Positions 29,122-37,882 of a stretch of 64,000 nt of DNA are shown one piece after another. The stretch's first letter is position 1; every line of letters starts with the position of its first letter. The notes under the pieces were generated by a model. It was not told the origin of the DNA, ran no database searches, and was given only the letters and a program-made list of their open reading frames with translations. Source of the stretch: Akkermansia muciniphila (GTDB lineage Bacteria > Verrucomicrobiota > Verrucomicrobiia > Opitutales > Opitutaceae); NCBI GenBank assembly GCA_945888375.1, contig CAMCZZ010000001.1, forward strand, positions 310,001 to 374,000, given 5' to 3'. A program made the position numbers and the translations under genes.

Positions 29122-29497
29122 GGGGTGGACCAACCGGGGTGAGGACGGCGGGGGGAGGCGGGCTTGGAGGGAGCGGGGCGAAACGAACTCGCTCGGGCGG
29201 CCGGGCGGAACGGGGTCTTTAGGTAGCGGTAAACACGTTGCAATTTTATGCAACAAATAACACCTTCGGTTGTTCGACGGAAGTTTGTCGGGGCGCGAAT
29301 GCGCGCGGTGACAGCGAAGGCGACGGAGCGAGCGGCTCCAGCCAAGAGGACGGGCAGGCCTACGGTTGCTTCTTCGCTGAGGCCGGGGAGCGCCGGGCGG
29401 GGCGTGCTGGGGACCGCACCTCTTAAAGGCGGCGGGCGTGGTGGTCTAGGATGGTTTGGTCCCGGGCGGGGGCGGACAAACGCGCGGGCGGGCGGGT
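29122..29497. other. 376-base intergenic region between the DHOR and GCHII-like genes
   Basis: No supported gene is seen. It holds the DHOR promoter region, with an 18-base palindrome at 29237-29254, then GC-rich text with no clear signal. An open frame on the plus strand is low-complexity Arg/Gly/Ala and was rejected. Confidence 0.6.
29237..29254. promoter_or_regulatory. Candidate operator palindrome upstream of the DHOR gene
   Basis: GTTGCAATTTTATGCAAC is a six-base inverted repeat (GTTGCA/TGCAAC) with an AT-rich six-base spacer, 116 bases before the DHOR start. The surrounding bases are locally AT-rich, as a promoter would be. A TTGCA-TGCAA palindrome resembles sites of Fur-family or similar dimeric repressors, but the regulator is not known. 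Confidence 0.35.
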
Positions 29498-31075
29498 TCA
29501 GTCGCTCACGGAGTCGTCATCGAGGAAGATCCACTTATCGACGTCGAACTTCTGGCGGTGGAGAGACTGGGCGTATTCCGGCTTTTTCACCAGGCTGCCG
29601 GGGCTGTTCATCACCATTTGGATTTTTTCGTTGGGGATGTGGTGTTTGAGCAGGGTGAAGGACGCGTCGTAGTCGCGGCTGTCGTAGTCGATGCCGAGTT
29701 TGCGGTAGGCCTCGTCGGAGCTGAGGGCCTGGTTGCTCTCGGTCATCATGCGGTCGGCGGCGTAGGCGCCGAAGCCGGCGCCGCGGCCGTCGTTGTAAAC
29801 GAGGAGCATGGCGCCGACGCCGTAGGTGACGATGTGTTTGACCGACTCCTTCATCTTGTCGCGGTTGGACACGACGCGGAGCGGGAAGCGGTTGAAGAGC
29901 GACTCGGAGTGGAGGCGGACTACGGGGATGTCGTAGATGCGGGGGTGACCGTGGGTGAGGACCACGAAATCCTGTGAGGTCACGATGTCGTAATAGACGT
30001 GGACGCGGAACCAGTAGGGCGTGGTGATGAGGTCAAGGATGGGGGCGTCGGGGTTGTCCTTGCGGTGGGCGGCGAGGGCGTCGGGGTTGATTTTGACGAA
30101 GAAGCGGTTGTCCCGTATGAGGCGGTAATCGAGCACGAGGGGGTCGGGACCGGTGGTGTAGCGGTCGATCCGGCCCTGCCCGAAGAGTTCGCTGAACTGA
30201 ATATCTGTCAGCAGGATATCATTGTCCACCGGCTTCATGGGCAGGAAGTAGCTGGCGGAGTAAATGAAGCGTTTCGCGGAGGGCAGGGCGTGGGGCCGGA
30301 AGGGTTTGACGGGTTCGGGCGGGAGGGCGCGTTTGACGGTCGTCTCGGTGGGGCGTTTGAGGATGTGTCCGCCGGCGGCCTTGCTGGTCAGGTAGGCGAG
30401 GTTGAAGGGGGAGGGCTCGAACTCGAGGGCCTCGGTGCCGGCGACGGTCAGGCCCTGGTCGCGCAGGGCGGCGACCTTGTCCGGATTATTGGTCAGGACG
30501 ATCCAGGAGGCTTTGATGCCGAGAAGGTAGCAGATGTGGGAGATGTTCTCGTAGTTGCGGTGGTCCTTGGCCAGGCCCATGGCGGCGTAGGCGGCGAAGG
30601 TGGAAATCTGGTCGAGCGAGGCCTGCACGAGCATACGGTCGCGGGCCTTGCCGACGTAGCCGACTCCGCGGCCTTCTTGAAGGAGGTAGAAGAGCACGCC
30701 GTTGCCTTTTTCGGCGATGACTTTGAAGGCGCCCTCGAGCTGTTGCACGCAGTCGCAATCGCAGCCGCGGAGGGTTTCCGAGGTCACGCAGCTGGAGTGC
30801 AGGCGGGTGTAAAGAGTGGCGGCGGTCGAGATATCGCCGTGGGCGAGGGCGATGATGTAGTGCTTATCGATGATGTCTTGGAAAACGTAGGCGCGAAAAA
30901 GGCCGAAACGGGTATCGAGCAGGCAGTTGGCGATGTAGGCGGTGGTGCCGTAGATCGGACGTTCCTCGAGGGCGTTGGGTTTCAGGACGGCGCCGGCAGC
31001 GTGTTGCAAATCACGCACGAGATGGGCGAATTCGGGCGGAACGGCGCTGGTGGGATCGAAGGTGGCGGCGGACAT
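29498..31075 (-). CDS. Tandem GTP cyclohydrolase II-like protein (one complete, one degenerate domain)
   Basis: The 525 residues hold two GTP cyclohydrolase II-like domains. The first (about 40-235) keeps the zinc motif HSSCVTSETLRGCDCDC near 92-108, FYLLQEGRGVGYVGKARD near 130-147, the KDHRNY region and VLTNNPDKV. The second (about 300-515) follows the same order, HSESLFNRFPLRV, YNDGRGAGFGAYAADRMM, DYDSRDYDAS, VMNSPGSL, but all zinc cysteines are gone. GTP cyclohydrolase II opens GTP in riboflavin biosynthesis. Whether this acts in that pathway or in a pyrimidine-catabolic URC1-like role is open. A purine permease gene lies upstream on the same strand, with a 182-base gap. Confidence 0.85.
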   Translation of the reverse strand: MSAATFDPTSAVPPEFAHLVRDLQHAAGAVLKPNALEERPIYGTTAYIANCLLDTRFGLFRAYVFQDIIDKHYIIALAHGDISTAATLYTRLHSSCVTSETLRGCDCDCVQQLEGAFKVIAEKGNGVLFYLLQEGRGVGYVGKARDRMLVQASLDQISTFAAYAAMGLAKDHRNYENISHICYLLGIKASWIVLTNNPDKVAALRDQGLTVAGTEALEFEPSPFNLAYLTSKAAGGHILKRPTETTVKRALPPEPVKPFRPHALPSAKRFIYSASYFLPMKPVDNDILLTDIQFSELFGQGRIDRYTTGPDPLVLDYRLIRDNRFFVKINPDALAAHRKDNPDAPILDLITTPYWFRVHVYYDIVTSQDFVVLTHGHPRIYDIPVVRLHSESLFNRFPLRVVSNRDKMKESVKHIVTYGVGAMLLVYNDGRGAGFGAYAADRMMTESNQALSSDEAYRKLGIDYDSRDYDASFTLLKHHIPNEKIQMVMNSPGSLVKKPEYAQSLHRQKFDVDKWIFLDDDSVSD

Positions 31076-31217
31076 GGAGGGAGGACGAGAGGCGGGAGAG
31101 ACCGAGATCGGAGGTTTTTAAGGGCAAAGACCCGAAGTGACGCAAAGAGCGCCAAGGGCGAACTTTTGACAAGCGCGGGACGGAACCGGGGCCGGGGCTT
31201 CGCGATCTCTGCGGGTT

Positions 31218-31237
31218 TTAGCGTCTTCGCGCTAAAG
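31218..31237. repeat. Short palindrome between the GCHII-like and permease genes
   Basis: TTTAGCG at 31218-31224 pairs with CGCTAAA at 31231-31237 over a six-base loop. It lies 20 bases after the permease stop. The nearby text GGCAAAGACCCGAAG (31123-31137) is related to the repeat at 7118. No T run follows on the minus strand, so it is a weak terminator candidate at best. Confidence 0.4.
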
Positions 31238-31257
31238 ATCCGGGGTATCGTTGTAGC

Positions 31258-32649
31258 TCAATGGCCGGCGCCGAACGGGGGTATTTTGAAGAATGATAAG
31301 AAAAAAATCACCGCGATCACGTAGCCGACGGGGGTGAAGCCTTTGGGTTTACCGGTGAAAATAGCGATCAAAGCGGCGGTGATGAGGCCGAAGCCTATGC
31401 CTTCGGCGATGCTGAAAGTTAAAGGGATGCCTATGATCACCAGGGCAGCGGGCACGGCGATTTTAAAGTCCCCCATTTCGATTTCTCCCACTGCCTGGAG
31501 CATGAACACGCCCACGATGATCAAGGCCGGAGCGGTGGCGGCGGCGGGTATGATCAAGATCAGCGGCGAGAGAAACAGGGCCAGCAACATGAGCACCGCC
31601 ACGGTGACGGCGGTGAGTCCGGTGCGTCCGCCGGCTTCCACGCCGGAAGCGCTTTCGATGTAGCTTACCACGGTGCTGGTGCCGAAAAGGGAGCTGAGGA
31701 TGGCGGCGATGGAATCGGCCATCAGGGCGTTGCCGGCCTTGGGCAGGTTGCCGTTTTTATCCAACAGGCCGGCGCGTTTGGTGACGCCGATGAGAGTGCC
31801 GATATTATCGAACATATCGACCAGTAGAAGCGTGAGAATAAGCGGGAGCAGTTTGAGCAGGGTGGGCAGGCTGCCGCAGAACGACAGATCCAGTTTCAAG
31901 AACACGGGCTCGAGGGAAGGCGGGGCGGAGAACAGTGCAGTCGGATGGGGGGTAACGGTGCCGCCCCGGCCGTCGGGGATAAAGAAACCTGTGACGGTGA
32001 TCAGGGCGATGCCGACCACGATGGCGGCGGGAACTTTACGCGCCACCAGCACGGCGGTGAAGATGATCCCGGCCAAAGCGAGGGCGACGGGGGGGGAGTT
32101 GAAATTGCCCGGGGCCACGAAAGTGGCGGGATTGGCCACGATTATCCCGGCGTTTTTCATCCCTATAAAAGCGATGAAGATACCAATGCCACAGGTTATG
32201 GCTATTTTGAGCGGGTAGGGGATGGAGCGGACGATTTTTTCGCGCACGCCGGTCAGGGACAGGGCGAGGAAAATGCAGCCGTTCACGAAGACCATGCCGA
32301 GGGCTTGTTGCCACGGCACTCCCGCTCCGAGGCAGATGGAGAACGCGAAAAAGGCATTGATTCCCATGCCCGGGGCGAGGGCCAGCGGGTAGTTGGTGAG
32401 CAGAGCCATCAACAGGGTGCTGAGCGCGGCGGTGATCGCGGTGGCGGCGAGCAAGGCGCCCTTCACGGCGATGAATGAAGCCGAGGTGGGGTCGCTTCCA
32501 ATGGCGGGGTCCACCCCGAAGCCGTTCATCAGGAAGGCGGGGTTCACCGCGAGGATGTAAGCCATCGCGGCGAAAGTGGTCAGGCCGGCCGCGATTTCAC
32601 GACCGAAGGTGGTGCGGTTTTCAGCCAGTTTGAAGAAGCGGGAGAGCAT
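31258..32649 (-). CDS. NCS2-family adenine/guanine permease (AzgA/PbuG type)
   Basis: A 463-residue transporter of the AzgA-like branch of NCS2, which imports purine bases by proton symport. The N-terminus FFKLAENRTTFGREIAAGLT is typical, followed by FAAMAYILAVNPAFL. TM10 carries LFGTSTVVSYIESASGVEAG near 320-339, the substrate-site region of this family. There are twelve or more hydrophobic segments. The ATG at 32647-32649 is the best start because the upstream part of the frame is not conserved. The adjacent GTP cyclohydrolase-like gene may make a purine or pteridine link. Confidence 0.92.
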   Translation of the reverse strand: MLSRFFKLAENRTTFGREIAAGLTTFAAMAYILAVNPAFLMNGFGVDPAIGSDPTSASFIAVKGALLAATAITAALSTLLMALLTNYPLALAPGMGINAFFAFSICLGAGVPWQQALGMVFVNGCIFLALSLTGVREKIVRSIPYPLKIAITCGIGIFIAFIGMKNAGIIVANPATFVAPGNFNSPPVALALAGIIFTAVLVARKVPAAIVVGIALITVTGFFIPDGRGGTVTPHPTALFSAPPSLEPVFLKLDLSFCGSLPTLLKLLPLILTLLLVDMFDNIGTLIGVTKRAGLLDKNGNLPKAGNALMADSIAAILSSLFGTSTVVSYIESASGVEAGGRTGLTAVTVAVLMLLALFLSPLILIIPAAATAPALIIVGVFMLQAVGEIEMGDFKIAVPAALVIIGIPLTFSIAEGIGFGLITAALIAIFTGKPKGFTPVGYVIAVIFFLSFFKIPPFGAGH

Positions 32650-32712
32650 GAGAAGCAGGAGAAAGTTGGGGTAAAGGGACGAGTGCGGGAGCGGTGTGCG
32701 TGGAGCAAGCAA

Positions 32713-32739
32713 GGTGCCAGGGCACGATGCCTTGGCACC
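32713..32739. repeat. Perfect long hairpin, first of a back-to-back pair
   Basis: GGTGCCAGGGCA at 32713-32724 pairs with TGCCTTGGCACC at 32728-32739 with one G-T pair and a three-base loop. It lies downstream of the KDPG aldolase gene and upstream of the permease, beside the second hairpin at 32741-32766. No T run follows on either strand. Confidence 0.6.
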
Positions 32740-32740
32740 C

Positions 32741-32766
32741 GGTCGCCACGCCCGAGCTTGGCGACC
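32741..32766. repeat. Second hairpin of the back-to-back pair
   Basis: GGTCGCCA at 32741-32748 pairs with TGGCGACC at 32759-32766 over a ten-base loop. It sits one base after the hairpin ending at 32739 and 16 bases after the aldolase stop on the minus strand. The two together could act as a processing or termination signal, or as a BIME-like repeat. Confidence 0.6.
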
Positions 32767-32781
32767 CAGGGCTGGGGGGGC

Positions 32782-33420
32782 TTATTTGACCGCTGCTACC
32801 GCAGCCACGAAAGCGCGAGCTTTGGCGGTGATCGCGGCCCAGTTTTTTTCCTTCATCGCCTTGGCCTCGACCAGCGAGCTGCCGGCGGCGGTGGCGAAGG
32901 CGCCCGCTTTGATAAACTCGCCGACGTTTTCAGCCGTTACACCACCGGTGGGGACAAACTCGACTTGGGGCAGGGGGGCTTTGAGTGACTTGATGTAGGC
33001 GGGACCGAAAAACTCGGCCGGGAAAATCTTGGCCGCATCGGCGCCGCAATCCCAAGCGTTGACGACTTCGGTCGGCGTGAGCGCTCCGCTGAACACCGGA
33101 ATACTGTAGCGCTTGCACATCGTGATGACCTCGGGGCGCAGGGCCGGGGTGACGATGAAGCGGGCCCCGGCGAGGATACCGGCGCGGGCGGTCTCGGCAT
33201 CGAGCACCGTGCCTAGGCCAAAAAGAAACTCCGGCAATTCGGAGGTGGCTTTTTCCAGCATACGGATCGCTCCGGGGGTGGTCATGGTCAGCTCGATGGA
33301 CGTCAAGCCGCCCTCGGCCAGGGCCTTGGCGCAGTCGAGCAGGCCGTCGGGATTATCGGCTCGGATCAGGGCGATGACTTTTTCGGTGCTGAGCTTTTGC
33401 AGGATGGCAGCTTTTTTCAT
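32782..33420 (-). CDS. eda: KDPG/KHG aldolase
   Basis: The enzyme splits 2-keto-3-deoxy-6-phosphogluconate to pyruvate and glyceraldehyde-3-phosphate in sugar-acid or Entner-Doudoroff metabolism. The 212 residues begin MKKAAILQKLSTEKVIALIR, followed by SIELTMTTPGA, FGLGTVLDAETARAGI and FIVTPALRPEVI near 90-101, then AKIFPAEFFGPAYIKSLKAP with the Schiff-base Lys. FVPTGGVTAENVGEFIKAGA is the phosphate-binding end. The start is the ATG at 33418-33420. It is divergent from rpsO. The rest of the pathway is not in the window. Confidence 0.95.
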   Translation of the reverse strand: MKKAAILQKLSTEKVIALIRADNPDGLLDCAKALAEGGLTSIELTMTTPGAIRMLEKATSELPEFLFGLGTVLDAETARAGILAGARFIVTPALRPEVITMCKRYSIPVFSGALTPTEVVNAWDCGADAAKIFPAEFFGPAYIKSLKAPLPQVEFVPTGGVTAENVGEFIKAGAFATAAGSSLVEAKAMKEKNWAAITAKARAFVAAVAAVK

Positions 33421-33806
33421 GGTGGAGCGTAGGTAGGGGGAGGCTCGATCTGACCCGCATACAGTCGTTTCGGCAAGTCCCTGCCTGCGCTGTTTATGCA
33501 AATTCAGGACAAAACCCACTTCGCCCCGTCTTTGTCGTGTTGGCCCCCGCGCCTTTGCACCCTTTGGCCGCCCCTGCGTTCGCCACGAAAAAATCCTTGC
33601 GCCGGGTCCTCTGAGTTTAGAACTTGGGACCCTGCGTTAGTGAGACCTCGACGGTTAAGGGGTCGCACCATGACTGGTCCCGCATCCTGCGGGATTGGAA
33701 CGGTGTTATCGGCTCAGGCTCCGTTTGACACCGGGGTTGGGGCGGATGGCACGGAGCCTGCCAAGGTTCCCTACAGTCGTGTAACCTCCCTATAAACCAA
33801 CTCAAC
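33421..33806. other. 386-base intergenic region between eda and rpsO
   Basis: No gene is supported. From 33626 to 33760 it is a highly paired leader (described separately). The first 200 bases hold divergent promoter text, including TTGCGC (33597) and TAGAAC (33618), but the spacing is poor, so no promoter is called. Confidence 0.55.
33626..33760 (+). promoter_or_regulatory. Structured rpsO leader with mutually exclusive pairings
   Basis: Five pairings are visible: GGGACC (33626-33631) with GGTCCC (33676-33681); GACCTC (33644) with GGGGTC (33659); CCCGCA (33679) with TGCGGG (33688); CGGTGT (33701) with ACACCG (33728); CAGGCTCCGT (33715) with ACGGAGCCTG (33751). The first and third share bases, and the fourth crosses the fifth as a pseudoknot would. 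Ribosomal protein S15 regulates its own mRNA through pseudoknot-type leaders in some bacteria, so an S15-binding leader is likely but not shown. It ends 46 bases before the ATG at 33807. Confidence 0.5.
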
Positions 33807-34070
33807 ATGTCCACCGCCGTCAGCACCGAAACCATCGCCCAATTCAAACACCACGAGAAGGATACCGGATCCTCCGAGGTCCAGATCGCGCTCCTCACCG
33901 CGCGCATCAACCACCTTACCGAGCATCTCCGGACCCATCGTAAAGACTTCCACAGCCGCCGTGGCCTCCTGCAGATGGCCAGCCGCCGTCGCAAGCTTCT
34001 CGATTACGTGAAGCGTCACGACGTCAACAAATACGCCGAGTTGCTCGCCAAGCTCGGCCTTCGCAAGTAA
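33807..34070 (+). CDS. rpsO: Ribosomal protein S15
   Basis: The 87-residue small-subunit protein binds 16S rRNA helices 20-22 and helps hold the platform. It begins [20 protein letters not shown] and contains the conserved [20 protein letters not shown] and [20 protein letters not shown]. It ends in [19 protein letters not shown]. Length matches the family. It has its own terminator and lies 369 bases before pnp, the conserved rpsO-pnp order. Confidence 0.99.
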   Translation: MSTAVSTETIAQFKHHEKDTGSSEVQIALLTARINHLTEHLRTHRKDFHSRRGLLQMASRRRKLLDYVKRHDVNKYAELLAKLGLRK

Positions 34071-34439
34071 TTGCCCACTCAAAGAGGCGACCCGATCCGC
34101 GGGTCGCCTCTTGTCTTTACCGACAGCGCCGCGCCCCGGATTGAGATGTTTCCATAGGCCGCCCGACCCCTAAATCGGTCTCCCTCTCGAAATCTCTCGT
34201 CCCGCCGACGCACCGAGTGACCGGCATCGGACCGCCCCGCCGGGCTCCGCCCGCTCCTTCCAGATTTCCAGTTTTCCGTCCCTTTGGGTCTGAACGCCTG
34301 CACTGCGCCCTTTGTGGCCGTCACGCGGTAAGACCAAAAACCCAAACCCCGAACCCGCGGCTGCGCGTCGCCGCCCGTTCGCTCAAAACGTGGCGCGCAA
34401 CCGTATCCGATCGCTAAAACCTACCGAGAAAGCCCAGCC
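34071..34439. other. 369-base rpsO-pnp spacer
   Basis: The rpsO terminator is at 34082-34116. The rest (34117-34439) has no supported gene; it is C-rich and has several CCG runs. pnp is known to be autoregulated through its leader in E. coli, so this part may matter for control, but I see no clear paired element. Confidence 0.55.
34082..34116 (+). terminator. rpsO terminator
   Basis: GAGGCGACCCG at 34084-34094 pairs perfectly with CGGGTCGCCTC at 34100-34110 and is extended by AA/TT; TTGTCTTT follows. It lies 13 bases after the rpsO stop. Confidence 0.88.
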
Positions 34440-36665
34440 ATGTCCCTGATTCAAAAACACACCGTCACCGTCCCGTCTCTCGGGATCACCTTCTCCACCG
34501 GCACCTACGCCGCCCTCGCCAACGGCGCGGTCAACGTCTGCGTCGGCGAGACCAACCTCTTCGTCACCGCCTGCGTCTCCGCCTCGGTGAAGCCCGGCCA
34601 GGACTTTTTCCCCCTGACCGTCGACTACCGCGAGAAATATGCCGCCGCCGGCCGTTTCCCCGGTGGTTATTTCAAGCGCGAAGGCCGCCCATCCGAGAAG
34701 GAGATCCTCACCTCCCGCCTTTGCGACCGTCCCTGCCGCCCGCTTTTCCCGGAGGGTTTCCTCAATGAGGTCCAGATCATCGGCCAGCTCCTGTCTGCCG
34801 ACCAGCTCAACGACGCCGACATCCCGATGATCAACGGCGCCTCCGCCGCCCTCGCCATCTCCGATATCCCCTGGGCCGGCCCCATCGCCGGCGTGCGTGT
34901 CGCCGAGATCGACGGCCAGTTCGTCGCCAACCCTAACCTCGACCAGATGGCGACCAGCACGCTCGACCTCATCTACGTGGGCACCGAGAAGGACATGCTC
35001 ATGATCGAGGGCTCCGCCGACCAGATCACCGAGGAGCGCTTCATCGAGGCCCTCGCCTTCGGCCAGCAAGCCATCCAGCCCATCATCGCCGCCATCAAGG
35101 AGCTCGTCGCTGTCGCCGGCAAGCCGAAGGCCACCTTCAACCTCGTCGGCGCCACCGCCGAGGCCCGCGCCATCATCGAGCGCGTCGTCCCCGCCGAGCG
35201 CCTTTCCGCCGCCATCTTCGGCAAGGAAAAAGCCGCCCGCGGCGCCGCCGTGAAGGCCCTGAAGGAAGAGGCCAAGGCCGCCCTCGTCGCCGAGCTCGGC
35301 GCGGACAAGTTCACCGACGTCGATCTCGCCGTGGTGTTCGAGGACCTGCAATACACCGCTTACCGCAACGCCGTTCTGGAAAAGGGCGTGCGCGCCGACG
35401 GCCGCGGCAAGACCGACCTGCGTCCCCTCCAGGCCGCCGTCGGCGTCCTACCCCGCGTGCACGGTTCAGCCATGTTCCAGCGCGGCGACACCCAGAACAT
35501 CGCCATCACCACCCTCGGGCCGACCAAGGAAGCCCAGGAGATGGACGGCCTCACCGGCGGAGCGACCTCGAAGTCGTTCATCCTCCATTACAACTTTCCT
35601 CCGTTCTCCGTCGGCGAGACCGGCCGCTACGGCTCGCCCGGCCGCCGCGAGGTCGGGCACGGCGCGCTCGCCGAGCGCTCCCTCGTCCCCGTCCTCCCGC
35701 CCGAGGACGTGTTCCCTTATTCTATCCGCGTCGTCTCCGAGATCATGGCCTCCAACGGCTCGACCTCGATGGCCTCGATCTGCGGCGGCTGTCTCGCCCT
35801 CATGGACGCCGGCGTGCCCATTATCGCCCCCGTCGCCGGCATCTCCTGCGGCCTGATGACCAAGAACAACGCCGACGGCTCCATCGCCCAGTGGACCACC
35901 ATCACCGACATCCTCGGCGAGGAAGACCACTTCGGCGACATGGACTTCAAGCTCGCCGGCACCACCAAGGGCATCACCGGCTTCCAGCTCGATTTGAAGA
36001 TCAAGGGTCTGCCCTTCGAGATCGCCACGGTCGCCATTCACCAGGCCCGCGAGGCCCGCGTCGAGATCCTGAAGGTCATGCTCGGCAGCCTGCCCGCGCC
36101 CCGCAAGGACCTCAGCACCTACGCGCCCCGCATCCAGACCATCCAGATCGACCCCGAAAAGATCGGCGCGCTCATCGGCCCCGGCGGCAAAAACATCCGC
36201 CGCATCGTCGAGACCACCGGCGCGCAGATCGACATCTCGGATGACGACTCGGGCAAGGTCTTCGTTTACTCCAACAACGGTGCCGCCATGGCCCGCGCCA
36301 TCCAGGAAATCGACGCCGTTTGCGGCGGCGCGGGTGGCGGTGGAGGACGCGGCGGGAATGCCGGTGGCGCTCCGATCGAAATCAATAAGATCTACACCGG
36401 TCGCGTGACCGGCGTGAAGGATTTCGGCGCCTTCGTCGAGTGCACCCCGGGCAAGGAGGGTCTCTGCCACATCAGCGAACTCGCCGACTTCCGCGTCCGC
36501 CGCACCGAGGACGTGGTCAAGATGGGCGACAGCATCACCGTGAAGTGCATCGGCATCGACGAGCGCACCGGCAAGGTCCGCCTCTCCCGCAAGGCCGCCA
36601 TGGCCGAGCTCGAGGCGGCGAACGGCTCTGCCCCCGCAGCCGCCCCCGAGGCCCCGGTGGCCTAA
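34440..36665 (+). CDS. pnp: Polyribonucleotide nucleotidyltransferase (PNPase)
   Basis: The enzyme degrades RNA by phosphorolysis and is part of the RNA decay machinery. The 741 residues hold two RNase PH-like domains (about 1-215 and 315-545), a KH domain with [20 protein letters not shown] near 581-600, and an S1 domain with [17 protein letters not shown] near 659-675. The last 20 residues are Ala/Pro-rich. The first RNase PH domain has [20 protein letters not shown], the second has [20 protein letters not shown]. It follows rpsO, as in many bacteria, and has its own terminator. Confidence 0.98.
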   Translation: MSLIQKHTVTVPSLGITFSTGTYAALANGAVNVCVGETNLFVTACVSASVKPGQDFFPLTVDYREKYAAAGRFPGGYFKREGRPSEKEILTSRLCDRPCRPLFPEGFLNEVQIIGQLLSADQLNDADIPMINGASAALAISDIPWAGPIAGVRVAEIDGQFVANPNLDQMATSTLDLIYVGTEKDMLMIEGSADQITEERFIEALAFGQQAIQPIIAAIKELVAVAGKPKATFNLVGATAEARAIIERVVPAERLSAAIFGKEKAARGAAVKALKEEAKAALVAELGADKFTDVDLAVVFEDLQYTAYRNAVLEKGVRADGRGKTDLRPLQAAVGVLPRVHGSAMFQRGDTQNIAITTLGPTKEAQEMDGLTGGATSKSFILHYNFPPFSVGETGRYGSPGRREVGHGALAERSLVPVLPPEDVFPYSIRVVSEIMASNGSTSMASICGGCLALMDAGVPIIAPVAGISCGLMTKNNADGSIAQWTTITDILGEEDHFGDMDFKLAGTTKGITGFQLDLKIKGLPFEIATVAIHQAREARVEILKVMLGSLPAPRKDLSTYAPRIQTIQIDPEKIGALIGPGGKNIRRIVETTGAQIDISDDDSGKVFVYSNNGAAMARAIQEIDAVCGGAGGGGGRGGNAGGAPIEINKIYTGRVTGVKDFGAFVECTPGKEGLCHISELADFRVRRTEDVVKMGDSITVKCIGIDERTGKVRLSRKAAMAELEAANGSAPAAAPEAPVA

Positions 36666-36675
36666 GGTCTAAGCG

Positions 36676-36702
36676 AGGCCGCCGTCGCAACGGCGGCCTT
36701 TG
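36676..36702 (+). terminator. pnp terminator
   Basis: AGGCCGCCGT at 36676-36685 pairs with ACGGCGGCCT at 36690-36699 over a four-base loop, followed by TT. The T run is short. It lies 10 bases after the pnp stop. Confidence 0.75.
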
Positions 36703-36760
36703 GGTCCAGCCCGCGGGCGCGTTTCACGCCTCGCGGGTTTTTTGCGTCCTGATTCCAGCT

Positions 36761-37882
36761 TCAGCGCGGCGATGCCGTGAGCTCGCGGTAGAGGTGGAGG
36801 GTGCGTTCAAGCATGCGGTTGAGCGTGAATTCCCGGTTGAGGCCGGGGGTGCTGTGCGGACCGCCTCCGGGGCGCAGCCACTCGGCTAGTTTGTCCGCCA
36901 TCGCCCTCCGGTCGCCCGCCGGCACCGCGCCCTCGGGAAACAAGGCCGCCAGTTGCTCGCCGACTCCACCGTGGGCGTAGCCTGCCAACGGCCGTCCGAG
37001 GCACAGCGCCTCTAGCGTCGTCCGGCCGAAAGCCTCCGGTTCGAGCGAGAGCGAGAGCACCGCCGCCGATTCGGCCATGATCTCGCGCAGGTCGCCCCGC
37101 ACCCCGGTCAGGGATAGGTGGTCGCTCAAGCCGGCCGCCGCGATCGTTTTGCGCAGCTCGCCTTCGTAGGCCCGTTTTTTCGGATGGGTTTCCCCCACCA
37201 GCGCCCCATGCACCGCAAGGCCTCGGGCCCGCAGCTCGGCCAGTATGGCGATAAAATCCTCCGCCCCCTTCCAACGCGTCAGCCGTCCGGGGAGGGTGAG
37301 CAGCGTTTTCCCCTTGGCGGCGGGAAACTCTTCCGCCCAGCGCGTGCGCCAGACTTCCGGCGCACGCCAGCCCGCCGGGTAGGCCGCCGGGTCCACGCCG
37401 CGATGAATAGTGGTCAGGCGCGCCGGATCGACCCCTTGGTAGTTGGCTAAAACATACGCCCGCACGCTCTCGGAGACCGCGATCAATCGCTCGCCGCGGG
37501 TCATCACCGCCGAGTAGGCGTTGACCGAGTAAAAGCCGTGCACGGTGCAGACCAGCCGCGGCCGGGTCGCCGGATCCATTTTTCGCCAGGCCAGCCAAGC
37601 CACCCAGGCCGGGGCGCGCGAACGGAGGTGGAGAATGGCGGGGCGCTCGGCCTCGAGCAGGCGCCGCAGAGGTGCGATTTGGAGCAGGGTCGCGAGGCGT
37701 TTGCGGTGCACCGGCCGCGCGAGGTGGCGTGCGCCCGAGCGCTCCAGCTCGGCGACGAGGCGGCCGCCGTTTGAGACGACTAGCGCCTCGTGGCCTTCGG
37801 CCACCAGACGGCCCGCCACCTCGAGCGTGCCGCGTTCCACGCCGCCGGAATTCAGTTCGGGCAGGATTTGCAGGACTTTCAT
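36761..37882 (-). CDS. Glycosyltransferase family 4 (GT-B) of the envelope operon
   Basis: The protein has 373 residues. MKVLQILPELNSGGVERGTL is the typical N-terminus, AVSESVRAYVLANYQGVDPA lies near 146-165, and the donor-site region contains LSLSLEPEAFGRTTLEALCL near 296-315, with the family EX7E pattern. The start is the ATG at 37880-37882, which overlaps the stop of the ELM1-like gene by four bases. It is last of a three-gene envelope operon, so a lipopolysaccharide-core or glycolipid sugar transfer is likely. The sugar is not known. Confidence 0.87.
   Translation of the reverse strand: MKVLQILPELNSGGVERGTLEVAGRLVAEGHEALVVSNGGRLVAELERSGARHLARPVHRKRLATLLQIAPLRRLLEAERPAILHLRSRAPAWVAWLAWRKMDPATRPRLVCTVHGFYSVNAYSAVMTRGERLIAVSESVRAYVLANYQGVDPARLTTIHRGVDPAAYPAGWRAPEVWRTRWAEEFPAAKGKTLLTLPGRLTRWKGAEDFIAILAELRARGLAVHGALVGETHPKKRAYEGELRKTIAAAGLSDHLSLTGVRGDLREIMAESAAVLSLSLEPEAFGRTTLEALCLGRPLAGYAHGGVGEQLAALFPEGAVPAGDRRAMADKLAEWLRPGGGPHSTPGLNREFTLNRMLERTLHLYRELTASPR

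Noticed and set aside
29248-29649. 133-codon plus-strand open frame between the DHOR and GCHII-like genes
   Set aside because: It is Arg/Gly/Ala low complexity, overlaps the coding 3' end of the GCHII-like gene and has no recognisable motif.
33626-33681. tRNA-like or SRP-like RNA upstream of rpsO
   Set aside because: GGGACC/GGTCCC resembles an acceptor stem, but no T-loop, anticodon or SRP tetraloop motif is present.
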